NCBI RefSeq assembly: GCF_040807025.1
Contig: NC_090964.1
Location: 6,572,001 to 6,636,000 of the forward strand
DNA from: Struthio camelus
Lineage: Eukaryota > Chordata > Aves > Struthioniformes > Struthionidae
Direction: 5' to 3'
DNA: 64,000 nucleotides
Part shown: positions 36,101 through 45,665 of the stretch, in pieces
Position numbering within the stretch: the stretch's first letter is position 1
Layout: the number at the start of each line of letters is the position of its first letter
Made by a program: the position numbers and the translations under genes
Notes under the pieces: model-generated
What the model saw: only the letters and a program-made list of their open reading frames with translations
What the model was told of the DNA's origin: nothing
The model's database searches: none

Positions 36101-39100
36101 ACTGACTCTATTGTGCCACCACCTCCTTCGTTCCCAGATGACAGCCTGCCTCCACCCCCGGTGGAATTTAGGTAAGCCTACGGGATCCCTTCTGTCACCA
36201 AGTAGTAGTAGGTGGTGTAAAAGGATGACAGGAGACAGGCTGGGAGAGTTCAGCATAATTTCCTAACGGGTGTTGTATAGGAACCAGAATGCTTCTGTCT
36301 GGAGGGGAAGTGCAGCTGCAGGCAGGGATGGAGTCAAAGACAGAACAGCTCTCCATAAATCCCGACCACCGTTGTTCCTTACAGGAAGGAAGAATGGGCT
36401 TGGGCAAGAACTGGAGCAGACTTGCTTTGCTTTGTGACGGAACAGAGTCCTACTTAATGGTCTGGCTCCATTGCATGAGTTTGGCTAGTCCCTCTTTTCC
36501 AGTACAGTAGTTTTAAAGTGCATAGACTTGTGTTCCTGACAGAGCTCTGCAAAGAACAGTTTCTTTTGTTTGTTTCTCTTTTGGTTGCCATTTGCCCTGT
36601 CATTTGAGCAAACGTGGATGCTGAAGATGTAGGTAATATTAAAGGACCTGAGCATGCAACTGACTACTCAGACTTCAGTGTGAGTTTGGGGCAGCTGCTC
36701 TGTATAGGATGAAATGGTGACTTCCAGCCACCTTTAGAGATTAGGGATTGTGGGCCGGTGCTGACTCGGAACACAAAGGTCAAAACAAGGGAGTAGCTTT
36801 ATTTTCCTTTTTTAAGGAAAGGGGGGGGGGGAGACAGTAAAATGGAGTAAAGAGGAACAAGAGGAAGCGTATCTGATAGACAGGTCTGCGTTGTCTCCAT
36901 CTTATCCAAAGGCAGCAATGCTGCAGAAAAGGCTCTTCTGATGTGTCAAAGAGACCGAGCACTCCACTTTACAGCGTGTTCCTCTAGGGCAGAGCTAAGA
37001 TGAGCTTTCAGATGAGGCTTATGCTGCCTTCTGCAGTTGCTTAGATCTCTGCCTAGCCACAGAGATCTCCCGTCTCTGGTTTTATTTTGGTGGTTTGTTT
37101 TTAAAGAACCCTGGGAGCTAGATTTGATCTCCAGTAGTCTGTCTTGGATCAGCACTGTGCACTGTTAAAATCTGTGACGTTTTTGTAGCAAATGTACCTT
37201 ACTTGGCTGTTTTACAGTGCAAGGAGATGTCAATTTAGGGCTTCCTTTACATGTCCGTAGGATATAACAGTATCTTCTGGGCAGTAGTGTTTTTCTGGTA
37301 TGAAACCACTCCCATAAATGGAAGATTCAGTCACTCGTGAATCAGTGTTTTCCTTACCCACAAATTGGGTCTCTGTGTCTTTCTCTTCGATCCCTACAGC
37401 AAGCCATGAGACATGGTTCCTACGCTTTGCTTCTAAGCCGTGGAATCCAGTGAGGAGATCTGTTCCTAGCAGGTGTTGAGAGCATATGTTCTCCTGATAT
37501 AATCACTAGTCCTTGCGCGACTTAGGGTAGACATCTCTGCTTGGCATGTCATAAGTCTGACCTCAGCGTGGAGGGGTAGTGGCTTGCATTGCTGCAGGAG
37601 CTCTTAAGCTAAGAGGCTGCTCTGAGCTCAGAAGTGATGCCTGGACTCTTGAGGAGAGGTGAGATGGCTCGTATCCTTGTCAGCCTGGGAGATGGGACAG
37701 ATAATAGCATTTTTGCCATCCCCAGAAGCTCTCCTTTGTTCCGATCGTGTTGGCCAAAAGAAACATCATGGGAGAACTAAAACCAAGGAGTGAGGTTTCA
37801 GGAAAACAGCAGTTAAAGCTAGAAGTTGGGTGTTTTTTTTTGTCTGGACTGCAGCAAACACATGATCTGCATTAAAATTGAGATTGTATCAATCAAATTG
37901 GGTCTCACAGCTAACAGCCTTATTTCTCTCTTTCTCTCTCTTTCTCTCTTCCCCCCACTGTCTCCATTACGACAGCTATCCAGTAGATAACCAAAGAGGT
38001 TCTGGCTCTGGAGGGACCAAAAGATCCAGCCTGGTTAGCCCGAGTCACCCGCCACCAGCTCCTCCGATCGGATCTCCCTCTGGGGCCAGACCAGGCTTTG
38101 CTCCCCCTCCAGCACCACCTCCACCACCGCCGTTGATGGGAAGCAGTCCACCTCCACCGGCTCCCATGGGCTTCCCATCCCCAGGAACCCCCCCACCACC
38201 CTCACCGCCCTCCTTCCCTCCCCACCCCGAGTTTGCTGCCCCGCCGCCACCACCGCCCCCTCCAGCGGTCGAATATGCGAGTGTGCTCCCACCTCCGCTG
38301 CCCCAGCCGGGCAGTGGGAGTGCACCACCTCCCCCTCCACCGCCACCTCCTCCTGGTCCACCACCTCTAACTTCCAGTGGCTTGGATGGCCCCCCAGCCC
38401 CTCCTCTACCCTCAGATACCTCCACCTCCAAGCCCAAGTCGTCCCTGCCTGCAGTTAGTGATGCCAGGAGTGATTTGCTGTCAGCTATTCGTCAAGGTAA
38501 GTTAGCTTTGTTTCAGTACCATTTTTTTCCTTTGCCTCTGGGAAGACCCCACAGTACCCTGCGCAAGAGCACTTGGGAGCTGTATTACAGGCAGTGCTCT
38601 CACTTCCCTGCTGCTTGGGACCTATCCCTTGTGGGCTCTCCTTGTCTGCCCACCTGTTGACAACTTTCCCTCTGTCTTTGGAGAAGGTAGTTCCAGAGTT
38701 GGGGCGGTCCAGGTTTACAAGTGGGCTGAATGGCTGTGGTGTAAACCCTCGGAAGAGCACGGAAACTGCTCGCTTCCTGTTCCACCTGTCCCCCTGCCTG
38801 TTCTGGCTGTCATTCGCCCCCCAGTGTTAACCCACTGTGTCTCCAGCGATTGCTGGCAGAAGACAGGCTGTCTTGCTTAGAAGACTGCCTTGAAGTCTGC
38901 ATTGAAGGGCTGCTTTTGAGATTTGGTGTGACCAAAGCCTTTGAGTGATCCCCCTCTGTCACCTTCTTCCCAACAGGCTTCCAGCTCCGCAAGGTGGAGG
39001 AGCAGCGGGAACAGGAGAAGCGGGACGTTGTGGGCAATGATGTGGCAACGATTCTGTCACGCCGCATCGCTGTAGAATACAGCGACTCTGAGGACGACTC

Positions 39101-39134
39101 TTCAGAGTTCGATGAGGACGATTGGTCGGATTAA
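26984..39134 (+). CDS. WASF2: WASF2 (WAVE2), actin nucleation-promoting factor, eight coding exons
   Basis: Joined exons 26984-27113, 31089-31223, 31762-31915, 33077-33194, 34341-34471, 36016-36171, 37976-38496 and 38977-39134 give 1503 nt, 500 aa plus TAA (human about 498). All introns are GT-AG and the phases agree throughout. The protein is the WAVE2 subunit that, within the WAVE regulatory complex downstream of Rac, activates Arp2/3 at lamellipodia. Visible parts: WAVE-homology domain (about 1-170), including conserved Tyr124 and Tyr150 (the Abl-site position); Lys/Arg-rich basic region (about 171-215); proline-rich region with poly-Pro blocks (about 275-430); WH2 actin-binding segment around 437-455 ([12 protein letters not shown]); and central plus acidic Arp2/3-binding tail ending DEDDWSD with Trp498. 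No truncation or frameshift was seen. The start ATG has a strong CCACC context. WASF1/3 are excluded by the close residue-by-residue match to WAVE2. Confidence 0.97.
27114..31088 (+). other. WASF2: WASF2 intron 2
   Basis: A 3975-nt intron. Apart from a CR1-like fragment near 28.9 kb and a short G run at about 27306-27316, nothing is recognised. Short open frames have no domain. Confidence 0.85.
28903..28985 (-). mobile_element. CR1-like LINE 3'-end fragment
   Basis: The plus strand reads TTTTATAGAATCCACAAG, then GATGGAAAGACCTATTAAAT and TGCCAGTGCATGAC, the layout of the reverse complement of an amniote CR1 3' end (ATAGAATC terminal repeat, then GGAA.GACCT, ATCAT and CCTGCCA.TGC.GGAC). It is strongly diverged and only about 80 bp long, consistent with an old insertion. 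The subfamily cannot be given. Confidence 0.5.
31089..31223 (+). CDS. WASF2: WASF2 exon 3
   Basis: The acceptor TTCCAG is followed directly by GT, completing Ser44. The exon encodes [20 protein letters not shown] and the heptad-containing [17 protein letters not shown] segment, part of the helical bundle that joins ABI and BRK1 in the WAVE complex. The donor is GTAATG after 31223, phase 1. Confidence 0.95.
31762..31915 (+). CDS. WASF2: WASF2 exon 4
   Basis: The acceptor is TCTTACAG. It encodes [12 protein letters not shown] through the PLNILSPYR segment (residues 89-140 with Arg140 split), including Tyr124. The donor is GTAATG after 31915, phase 2. Confidence 0.95.
31916..33076 (+). other. 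WASF2: WASF2 intron 4
   Basis: An 1161-nt intron with no recognised feature except a TTTG microsatellite (about 33034-33059) just before the exon 5 acceptor, which may serve as part of its pyrimidine-rich tract. Confidence 0.85.
33034..33059. repeat. TTTG microsatellite
   Basis: About six TTTG units immediately upstream of the WASF2 exon 5 acceptor. Confidence 0.85.
33077..33194 (+). CDS. WASF2: WASF2 exon 5
   Basis: The acceptor GTTCTAG follows a TTTG microsatellite. It encodes [20 protein letters not shown], with Tyr150, and ends in KEKRKHR, the start of the basic region. The donor is GTGAGG, phase 0. Confidence 0.95.
33195..34340 (+). other. WASF2: WASF2 intron 5
   Basis: An 1146-nt intron. 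Nothing is recognised beyond a poly(T) tract at about 34290-34309 near the acceptor. Confidence 0.85.
34341..34471 (+). CDS. WASF2: WASF2 exon 6
   Basis: The acceptor TTCCTGTAG follows a long T tract. It encodes the basic [20 protein letters not shown] segment (known in WAVE2 to bind phosphoinositides) and [15 protein letters not shown]. The donor is GTAAGC after 34471, phase 2. Confidence 0.95.
34472..36015 (+). other. WASF2: WASF2 intron 6
   Basis: A 1544-nt intron of unique sequence; no further gene or element is recognised. Confidence 0.85.
36016..36171 (+). CDS. WASF2: WASF2 exon 7
   Basis: The acceptor is TCTCTCAG. It encodes [20 protein letters not shown] and two proline clusters ([22 protein letters not shown]). 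This segment differs most from human WAVE2, as expected for a flexible linker. The donor is GTAAGC, phase 2. Confidence 0.94.
36172..37975 (+). other. WASF2: WASF2 intron 7
   Basis: An 1804-nt intron ending in a CT-rich tract. It contains a G run near 36822-36831; nothing else is recognised. Confidence 0.85.
37976..38496 (+). CDS. WASF2: WASF2 exon 8 (proline-rich region and start of WH2)
   Basis: A 521-nt exon after a long CT-rich tract (about 37923-37960) and the acceptor ACGACAG. It encodes the poly-proline region with several PPPPPP blocks, which bind profilin and SH3 proteins such as IRSp53 in the family, then [20 protein letters not shown]. The donor is GTAAGT, phase 1. The complementary strand is open over much of the exon as a Gly-rich shadow and is not a gene. 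Confidence 0.95.
38497..38976 (+). other. WASF2: WASF2 intron 8
   Basis: A 480-nt intron between the two WH2-encoding exons; nothing is recognised. Confidence 0.85.
38977..39134 (+). CDS. WASF2: WASF2 exon 9 (end of WH2, central and acidic regions, stop)
   Basis: The acceptor is CCAACAG. It encodes [20 protein letters not shown] through the acidic tail EFDEDDWSD, then TAA at 39132-39134. The penultimate Trp is the family's Arp2/3 contact residue. Confidence 0.96.
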
Positions 39135-39993
39135 CCACGGTCCCATCCTCCCCCCCCTTCCCTCCTGGGTTAACAACATCTTAAAGAATCAGGTGGCCAA
39201 ACCTTCCACGTCTTCCTTTTTCATCCTGTAACCAAAGGTGTGCCAAGGGTTTTCAGACAAGCACCAGCATATCTCCCCTCTCCCTTCCCCTCCAGCTTTG
39301 GCAAGACTGTGTGCTCTACCTTTCCGAAAAGTTTCCTCATGGACACTGAGGATGATGGTGCTAAGTTTTAGCTGGAGGGCATGTAACGGTTGCTTATTTA
39401 AAAGAGAGATAAACCTACAGGATCTTAATGCCATCAGGGAGAGCACAAAAAAACCCTCCATCCTGAGGGTTTTTTAAGGTAAACATGGATGATCCTGTTG
39501 TGGCCACATGGCCTTTCAGATGAAGGACATTTTCAGCTAGTTTTCTCATTGCTACAGCATACAGTAGATCTAATTGGCTCTTCTGTCCCAGTGAATGCTG
39601 GTAGTGCTGCAAGAAAATGGGCTTTAAATGTCTGTTCTCTGCTGCATCCCACTGTTAAACGATCAGTTTTCAGCAGTCGTGCACAATTCTCTTCCCCCTT
39701 GGCTCCCCCGTATTCCCAGACTACCCTGTGTGGGATGCAGTTCCTAGCTCTGGGACTAGAACACACATTGGGTGCAATGTGAGGAGTGGCTTTTAAAAGC
39801 TGCCTTTGCCTTCCTTAAATCTCCTGGACTGCTTCTCCAAGTCTGCCAAAGGGGACTTGGACAAAGGGGTGCGAAGCCCAGGCAGAACAGCTGCTTCTGG
39901 GTGAGCTGAGCCCAGCTGGGAGCTCTCTGTGTGGTCAGTGCTGAGCAGTGGCAAAACTTGGCTTAGCTAATTTCTCCAATCCATGCTGGGAGG

Positions 39994-40027
<34 letters not shown>
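39994..40027. repeat. T20-A14 palindromic tract
   Basis: Twenty T followed directly by fourteen A within the WASF2 3'UTR. In RNA this could form a U-A hairpin. Confidence 0.85.
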
Positions 40028-40924
40028 CAAGTGCCAAAAGCAGGGAGTTTGGGTAGGGAGGAGTTCTCTGAACACCAGGCACTGAATTGGGGTGATGGTT
40101 ACAGGTGAACCTGCAGCTGGGGCTGAAATGCTCTGAGGTCTTTTTGGCCTATTAAGGGCAGTGCTGTGGTCAGTTTGAGGAGAGGTGCTTTTCCAGTGGG
40201 GTGACTGTGCTCTTTACACAGGGACTTGAGCAGCAGCAGAAAATGCTGGTATTACCCTTGCTGCCTCCTTTCTTCCACCTAAGGAGAGGAGTGTTTGTGC
40301 CTAGAAACATCTTGTATGTGAATTGAGTTGCCCATCAGTTACAGCAGGCCTAACCTATGTTATGTTTCCCATCATTTTGTTATAGTTTATTAGTTAGTTT
40401 TAAGAAAATACTTCTTCTCCTAGCTAACCCTACAAATTCCTGGGCTGCTCGCTACAGCTACAGTACCGGCAGGGGGAGAAAATGGGGAACTCGAACTAGC
40501 TGACCTAGGTTTTATTGCTGTTTTATATTACCTTACATAGAATATTAGCATATCCTGGAAGCCTAGATAAAAACACCCCGATGCTACAGATGTGCTTTTC
40601 ATATTTTAATTTGAACTTGACTAACTATCTCAGTAAGATGCAAGAGAGCGATTCCAAAGCCTTTTGGAGATAATGGGCCCAACTATTGTGGGATGGGACC
40701 AGGAACATGTCCCATTATGACCAATTCTCCAACTGCTTTGTCTTTTCTATTGTAAAGTATTTTTCCAACTTGTGCCTGTTCATTCTTTTCTGGCGTGCCT
40801 CATTTAATGATGTTGCTGATACCTGGAATGCCAGGTCCAGCCTGAGGCTGCCAGGTTGCTGAAAATCCTTCTTGGGGTTTGATTGATGCTCTCAGTTTGC
40901 GTGGTTGAGTTCTTACTGATTTCT

Positions 40925-40943
40925 TGTGTGTGTGTGTGTGTGT
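40925..40943. repeat. TG dinucleotide repeat
   Basis: About nine TG units in the WASF2 3'UTR. Confidence 0.8.
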
Positions 40944-41269
40944 TGGGTTGTTTTTAATCTTTGATAGAGCAGATAATGGCCTGGAGGATGGGCTCTTCTC
41001 GGGGGTGGATCGAGCTGAGATCCAGTTTGACCCTGAGCACCATCAGGAGAGATTTACTGGACCTCTACACCATTATATTTTGTCAGCAAATGAGCTGCTA
41101 GGCAGGATGCAAAGGACATAGACAGTGAGGCATCCTGATGGTCTGGGAACATCTGAGCAATACTAGTTCCAGGTTCTGGAAGAGGGAACAAACCCCTCGA
41201 GTGCCAGTGAGCCGTTGTGCATTGGAGGGATTTGGAAATGCAAACTGATTATTGCTGGAAGCTGGGTAA

Positions 41270-41282
41270 GGGGGGGGGGGGG
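41270..41282. repeat. G13 homopolymer
   Basis: Thirteen consecutive G in the WASF2 3'UTR. Confidence 0.8.
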
Positions 41283-42269
41283 TGGAGGAGAATAACTGGC
41301 TCTGTTCTGCTCTTTCGGTGAGCATCCTCCTCTGGCTTCTCTTGGAGACAGGTTCCTGGGGTAAACGGACCTTTAAGCTAACCCAGGATGACAGCATTAT
41401 CACACAGGGAAGTGAGGAGCTCACAAATGCCAGACCTGGGTTAATTTTAAATTGCCTTAACTAGACTTGGCCCCAGTTGTGAAAGGGGAGCGAGTGTTCC
41501 TGTCATGTGAAATTCAGAAAAGTGCCATATTCTCTGTGACCCAGATGGATGGTCCGTCGGGCTGGGCCGTGCCTCGGGGTGGAAGGGACGTGCTTACCCC
41601 ATGCGCTGCCTGTTGCACAACTGTGCTTTGTGGGCGATCGGCGTGGCCACGGGTGGAGTCCAGTCCTCTGACTGTCTCCCCTGCTTGCAAGGCCCTCCTG
41701 GCAGCCGGAAGAAGGCTGCTTTGTCTGTGCAAGCCTGCCGTAAACCACCGTGTGCTTTCAGGCTTGTATCCCAAGGTAAGAATCAAAGCTGCTGGATCCT
41801 AAACAGAGAGGCTGTGGACAGGTGGGGAGAGTTTTTTATCTCCTTTGATCGCAAAAAAAGCAGTATGAGCCTAGCATAGAGGCTCCTGAGAAGCAGCTTG
41901 GGTAAAGTGGCAGTCTATCATTGCAAAACTGCAGAGCACTGGGCCACCAAGTAAGCTGAATGTTTCTTAAACCAGTAGGGGAGGAGGAGAGGTGCCAAAA
42001 ACAACCTTTGCAAGGCAGAGCAGCTGAGCTCTAACGGCAGGGCTGCTGCTCCGTGTAGACCGAGGGCATGTGCTGGTCTCCCCTGCCATCTTTGTCGTCT
42101 AGTGTGTTAACTTGTTCCTTCCTCCCTTTCTGCGTGAGGCTCTTGGGTACGGTCCAGTTGAATGGCACGGTGGGGGAGCCTCGAGCGTTTCACAAAGCCA
42201 AAAGAGGGAGCTGGAAGCTGGGCTTTCCCCCCCCCGCCAGCTGCCTGGGGTGGCCCCTCTATTTCCATT

Positions 42270-42726
42270 TCAGCCCGGACCCTGGTCCACGTGGCGACAC
42301 GGCGCTGCAGCAGCCATTTTGCCTGTACCGGAGCCGTTTGCCGCATGCTCCTTCCCTCCCCGCGCGCGGCGTGCTGGGGCAGGTCGCCGTTGCCTCTCCT
42401 TCCTGGCCCTCGTGCTCCTGGTTAAACATTCTCCCGGTGTCCTCGGCCGCAGCGCTCGGCTGCGGCTCCCGGCAGCCTCTCCCCCGCCGCCCCTCCTTCC
42501 CGCGCTCGCAGGGAAAGCCTCGGCCGGCTCCCCGGGCTCAGCCTGGAGCCTCCTCTGCAGTCGGTGACCTTCACTGGTTTCTCCTCTCCTTATCAGACCC
42601 GGAGCACCAGACCGGATCGAGGGAAGGGGCTGCTGGAGGTCCCAGATGGCGGAGAAACTGCAGAGTGTCATTTCAGGGAAAGGATATTTTCAGTCCTTGA
42701 ACTTATTTAACATGCCTCTTCTGAAG
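42270..42726 (+). other. CpG-rich patch with a candidate exon inside the WASF2 3'UTR
   Basis: Positions 42270-42595 are CpG-rich, unlike the flanking 3'UTR. They are followed by a strong acceptor (TTCTCCTCTCCTTATCAG, AG at 42595-42596), a 130-nt segment and a possible donor AAG/GTACCT after 42726. An ATG at 42646 in good context opens 27 codons (MAEKLQSVISGKGYFQSLNL at the start) in phase with the donor. No protein family is recognised. It may be only cryptic splice sites within the UTR. Confidence 0.25.
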
Positions 42727-43398
42727 GTACCTGCCCTTGACGGGCGCTGTGGCTGGGAGCTGGCTGCGCGGAGCCCGGCGTGGGGCAGGCAGGATCCTTT
42801 GCAGCCCTGCTTGCAGCTGCCCTGGGTCAGGTTTCATTGCTGTTAGTTTCTGAGGGTGCTTTTTTTTTTTTTTCCTTCCCCCCTTTTTTTTTAAACAAAG
42901 CCTTGAAGTGGGAAGCGGATCCAATTCTTTTTATTGCTGTATTAACGTTTTAATTCATTTCAGAAACTAACCCGTTTCTCTTCCCGACTAGAATGTCATA
43001 GAATTAAGTGAACTGTAACCCTCCCGAAGTGCCTTATTTTCCTATATGATATAAATATATTTATAAGAGTAATTATTCCACTTGTATATTAAGGGTTGAA
43101 TGCTGACCAGAGGTGGGAGGAGAGATGGAAAGTGCCCTGGAAGGACCCAGGCCCGCCGCAGGGCCAGAAGGGTGCTGGGGTCTGTCGGACTCTCTCAGGG
43201 TGCAGGGGGTTGCTCGCTTTCAGACCAAAGGAGTTTCAGCAGTGAAGCTCTGGTAAAACCTCGAGCGCAAAATACTGTAGCAACCGCAGACACTGGCACT
43301 GAGGTCGAAGAGTGTGGAGTTTTTTTTCCCCCCTTCCCCCCTGCAAAATCAACACAGATGGCCAGACTCTGCTGCCTCGTGTACATGGCTGCACCGGG

Positions 43399-43404
43399 AA
43401 TAAA
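43399..43404 (+). terminator. WASF2: AATAAA polyadenylation signal, possible proximal site
   Basis: A canonical AATAAA within the WASF2 3'UTR, about 290 bases before the likely distal end. It could give a shorter transcript form. Confidence 0.4.
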
Positions 43405-43542
43405 ACTGCCGCCTTTGGTGGAGCCGAGCCCGGTCTGTACCTGTGCAGCTAGACGCAGACTCTTGCTGTCTTCTGTTTTCCCTTGTCATGTCTGTCTGTA
43501 TTTTTCTCTGTTGGTTGCTGTGTAAGCCAGGCTTTCCTGCTG

Positions 43543-43568
43543 CCTTTTTTTTTTTTTTTTTTTTTTTA
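43543..43568. repeat. Poly(T) tract
   Basis: About 25 T near the end of the WASF2 3'UTR. Confidence 0.8.
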
Positions 43569-43682
43569 AATAATCGGCTCGGTCTCCCCTGGATGAAGAT
43601 CCCAACTGCAATTTTTTTGTAATGTACATGTTTTAAAAAAAAAAAAATTGGGGTCCTTTTTTTAAAACTGTAAACTTAAACT

Positions 43683-43705
43683 TGATAAAAACCTTTCTAT
43701 CCTAT
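43683..43705 (+). terminator. WASF2: Probable distal WASF2 polyadenylation site (GATAAA)
   Basis: The non-canonical signal GATAAA (about 43684-43689) follows an AU-rich stretch and is followed by GU-rich DNA (CATGTGTGTTAC, GCATGTGTGGGG) at about 43710-43740. The sequence then changes to GC-richer intergenic DNA. Confidence 0.5.
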
Positions 43706-45657
43706 GGGTGCCCATGTGTGTTACTCGGGGCATGTGTGGGGAGCCACGACGCTTTCCTTAGCGCGCTGAGAGCGGCTGATGGGGGCACAGGGGCTGCTGT
43801 CACTTGTTCCCCTGCCCAGGCGCCTTGTGCTGCGTGAGCAGCTTGTACCTTATAACCCGAGTGTCCCACAGTGCATCTCGCTGGGCTGTAATATGAGGAG
43901 ACTGGCCACGCTTGGAGGTTTGAGGGCTCCAAGGCTTTGTCCTGTCAGCAGGGGCCTCACGCGGGTGTCGGGGCAGAGAGGTGAAGAAAAGCAGCAGGTC
44001 CCAAGCTGCCTCGCAGATGCCATCCGTGCGGAAAGCTCTTCCAGCACCGAAACGCAGCCACCACCGGGCTGGGTTGAGGATTATCGATGGTGGTAGTTAG
44101 CACTGCCTGCAAGGGGTAACAATGCCAAGGAACCGATATCTAGGAGGAGCTACCAGCCTCCTCTCTGTGCTCTTCCTGCCACGCCAAATGAGCCTGCGCT
44201 CCATCTTGTGAGAGCGGAGCGGCTGGAGCTGGGGTGGGAGGGGGCTGGCTCTGATTTGCTTCCATTTCAGTTGTCACGGTCCCTTTTGCAGTTAGCCAGA
44301 GCAGTGGTGGGTGGTGGCCCTGTCCCCTGTCATCAGGTGTGTTGTCTGGCCCTTGTCCGCCAGCCTGTTGCATGGACGTGTTTCTTGACGGTTGGTGTAG
44401 AGTGACAAAAGCATCTGCCCCTGCTCCTTGCTTCTGCCTTTCCTGCAAGCCTTGCCGGCCAAATTCCCCTGGCTTCTAGGAGACGCCCGTGCACTTGTGC
44501 TGCAGCACTGTGCCCTTTCTTGGCTGGCAGGAGTCCCTGGCTGCAAAACCTCATTAGTTTAACTGCCTTTGCCAGCTTGGGAACAAGAAACCCCTTTACT
44601 AGTGGCGGGACATGGAGGGCAGGGCACGGGGAGGCATCTCTTGGGCTTTCAAGCTCAGTAATGCTGTCTGTCCCAGCTATTGGCTCCATCTCGAGTACAG
44701 GAGGAGCAGCTGGGCCCCTCAGCTTGCCTTGCTCCGGGCTGGGAGAGCGGCTCTAGCTTGCTTTGCTGAACGTGTTTTGCTGCGGCCGGGGCTAACTTGC
44801 TGCCCCTGCTCTTTGGGGCACAAGCTAGCGTGTGGCCCTGTACCCTTGGGGCACGAATCCTTGTGAGTCACCTTTGTGAACTGTCTTTTTGTCCCCCTCG
44901 TAGCTGGTGGGGTGCCAGCTTATCTTTTTATTCCCAGCTATTGTCTCGCTGGTTACTGAACTTGCATAAATACACCCCAAGAGAGAGGAGATCTCAGACG
45001 TGGATCTGCCTTGCAGGCGGACCACGTCGCTGTACCTGCGCCGGGGAAGGAAGGCTCCGGGCTGCCTGCTGCAGCAGGTCGCTCTGCGTGCGGGCTGGAG
45101 CGGCGTGACTCATCCTTCGGCGGCAGCCGGCGTGCTGATGCAGGGTTTGTCCGGCCGGGGCCGGGTCGTGCCGCAGGCGCAGCGCGTGCAGGCAGCAGGG
45201 AGATCGCGGGGCACCGTGTTTCACGCGCCGCCACTGCGGGGGGAGCCGGGAGGAGCTGCTGGCGCTGGAGACCGAACGGTCTCCCGTCAGCTGCCGCTCC
45301 TTGGGCTGGCGCTTGGTTCAGCGCAGGGAGGAGAGACCAGCAAAGAGATTAATTGCGTGCTGGTGCTCTCAGACCCCGAGTCCTTTCCGTGAGCAGCAAT
45401 TTCCTGCGGCGGAGCTGCTTGCAGCTGGGGGCGAGTCTCAGGCTCTGCTCTGGCCTTGTGCAGGGCGTTTGATGCGTCCGCGTGTCTGTCTCTTCCCGTG
45501 GAGTTCGGCGCTGGATCACAGCTGTCTGGGCTCCGGCTTCGCAGGAGCCCCCGTCTCCAAAGAGCCATTTAATTTTCTCCTTCAAGGTGGTGTTAGCAAC
45601 ACCCAGAAGATGCTGCCGGCTGCCTTGGACGAGTGGGCTGCGTGTCCTTTCCACCGC

Positions 45658-45665
45658 TGACGTCA
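45658..45665. promoter_or_regulatory. Perfect CRE palindrome TGACGTCA
   Basis: The full 8-bp CREB/ATF consensus in the CpG-rich intergenic DNA between WASF2 and GPR3. There is no TATA box directly beside it. Confidence 0.45.

Larger units (their letters stand above)
39135..43705 (+). other. WASF2: WASF2 3' untranslated region
   Basis: The region after the WASF2 stop has no recognised gene and continues to a probable cleavage site near 43705, making a 3'UTR of about 4.6 kb (human also has a multi-kilobase 3'UTR). It contains a T20-A14 palindromic tract, a (TG)n (40925-40943), a G13 run (41270-41282), a CpG-rich patch (42270-42640) and an AU-rich end with TATAAATATATTTATAAG near 43050. The extent is inferred from polyadenylation signals, not transcripts. 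Confidence 0.6.

Noticed and set aside
38035-38437. Glycine-rich open frame opposite WASF2 exon 8
   Set aside because: It is the complement of the poly-proline coding sequence.
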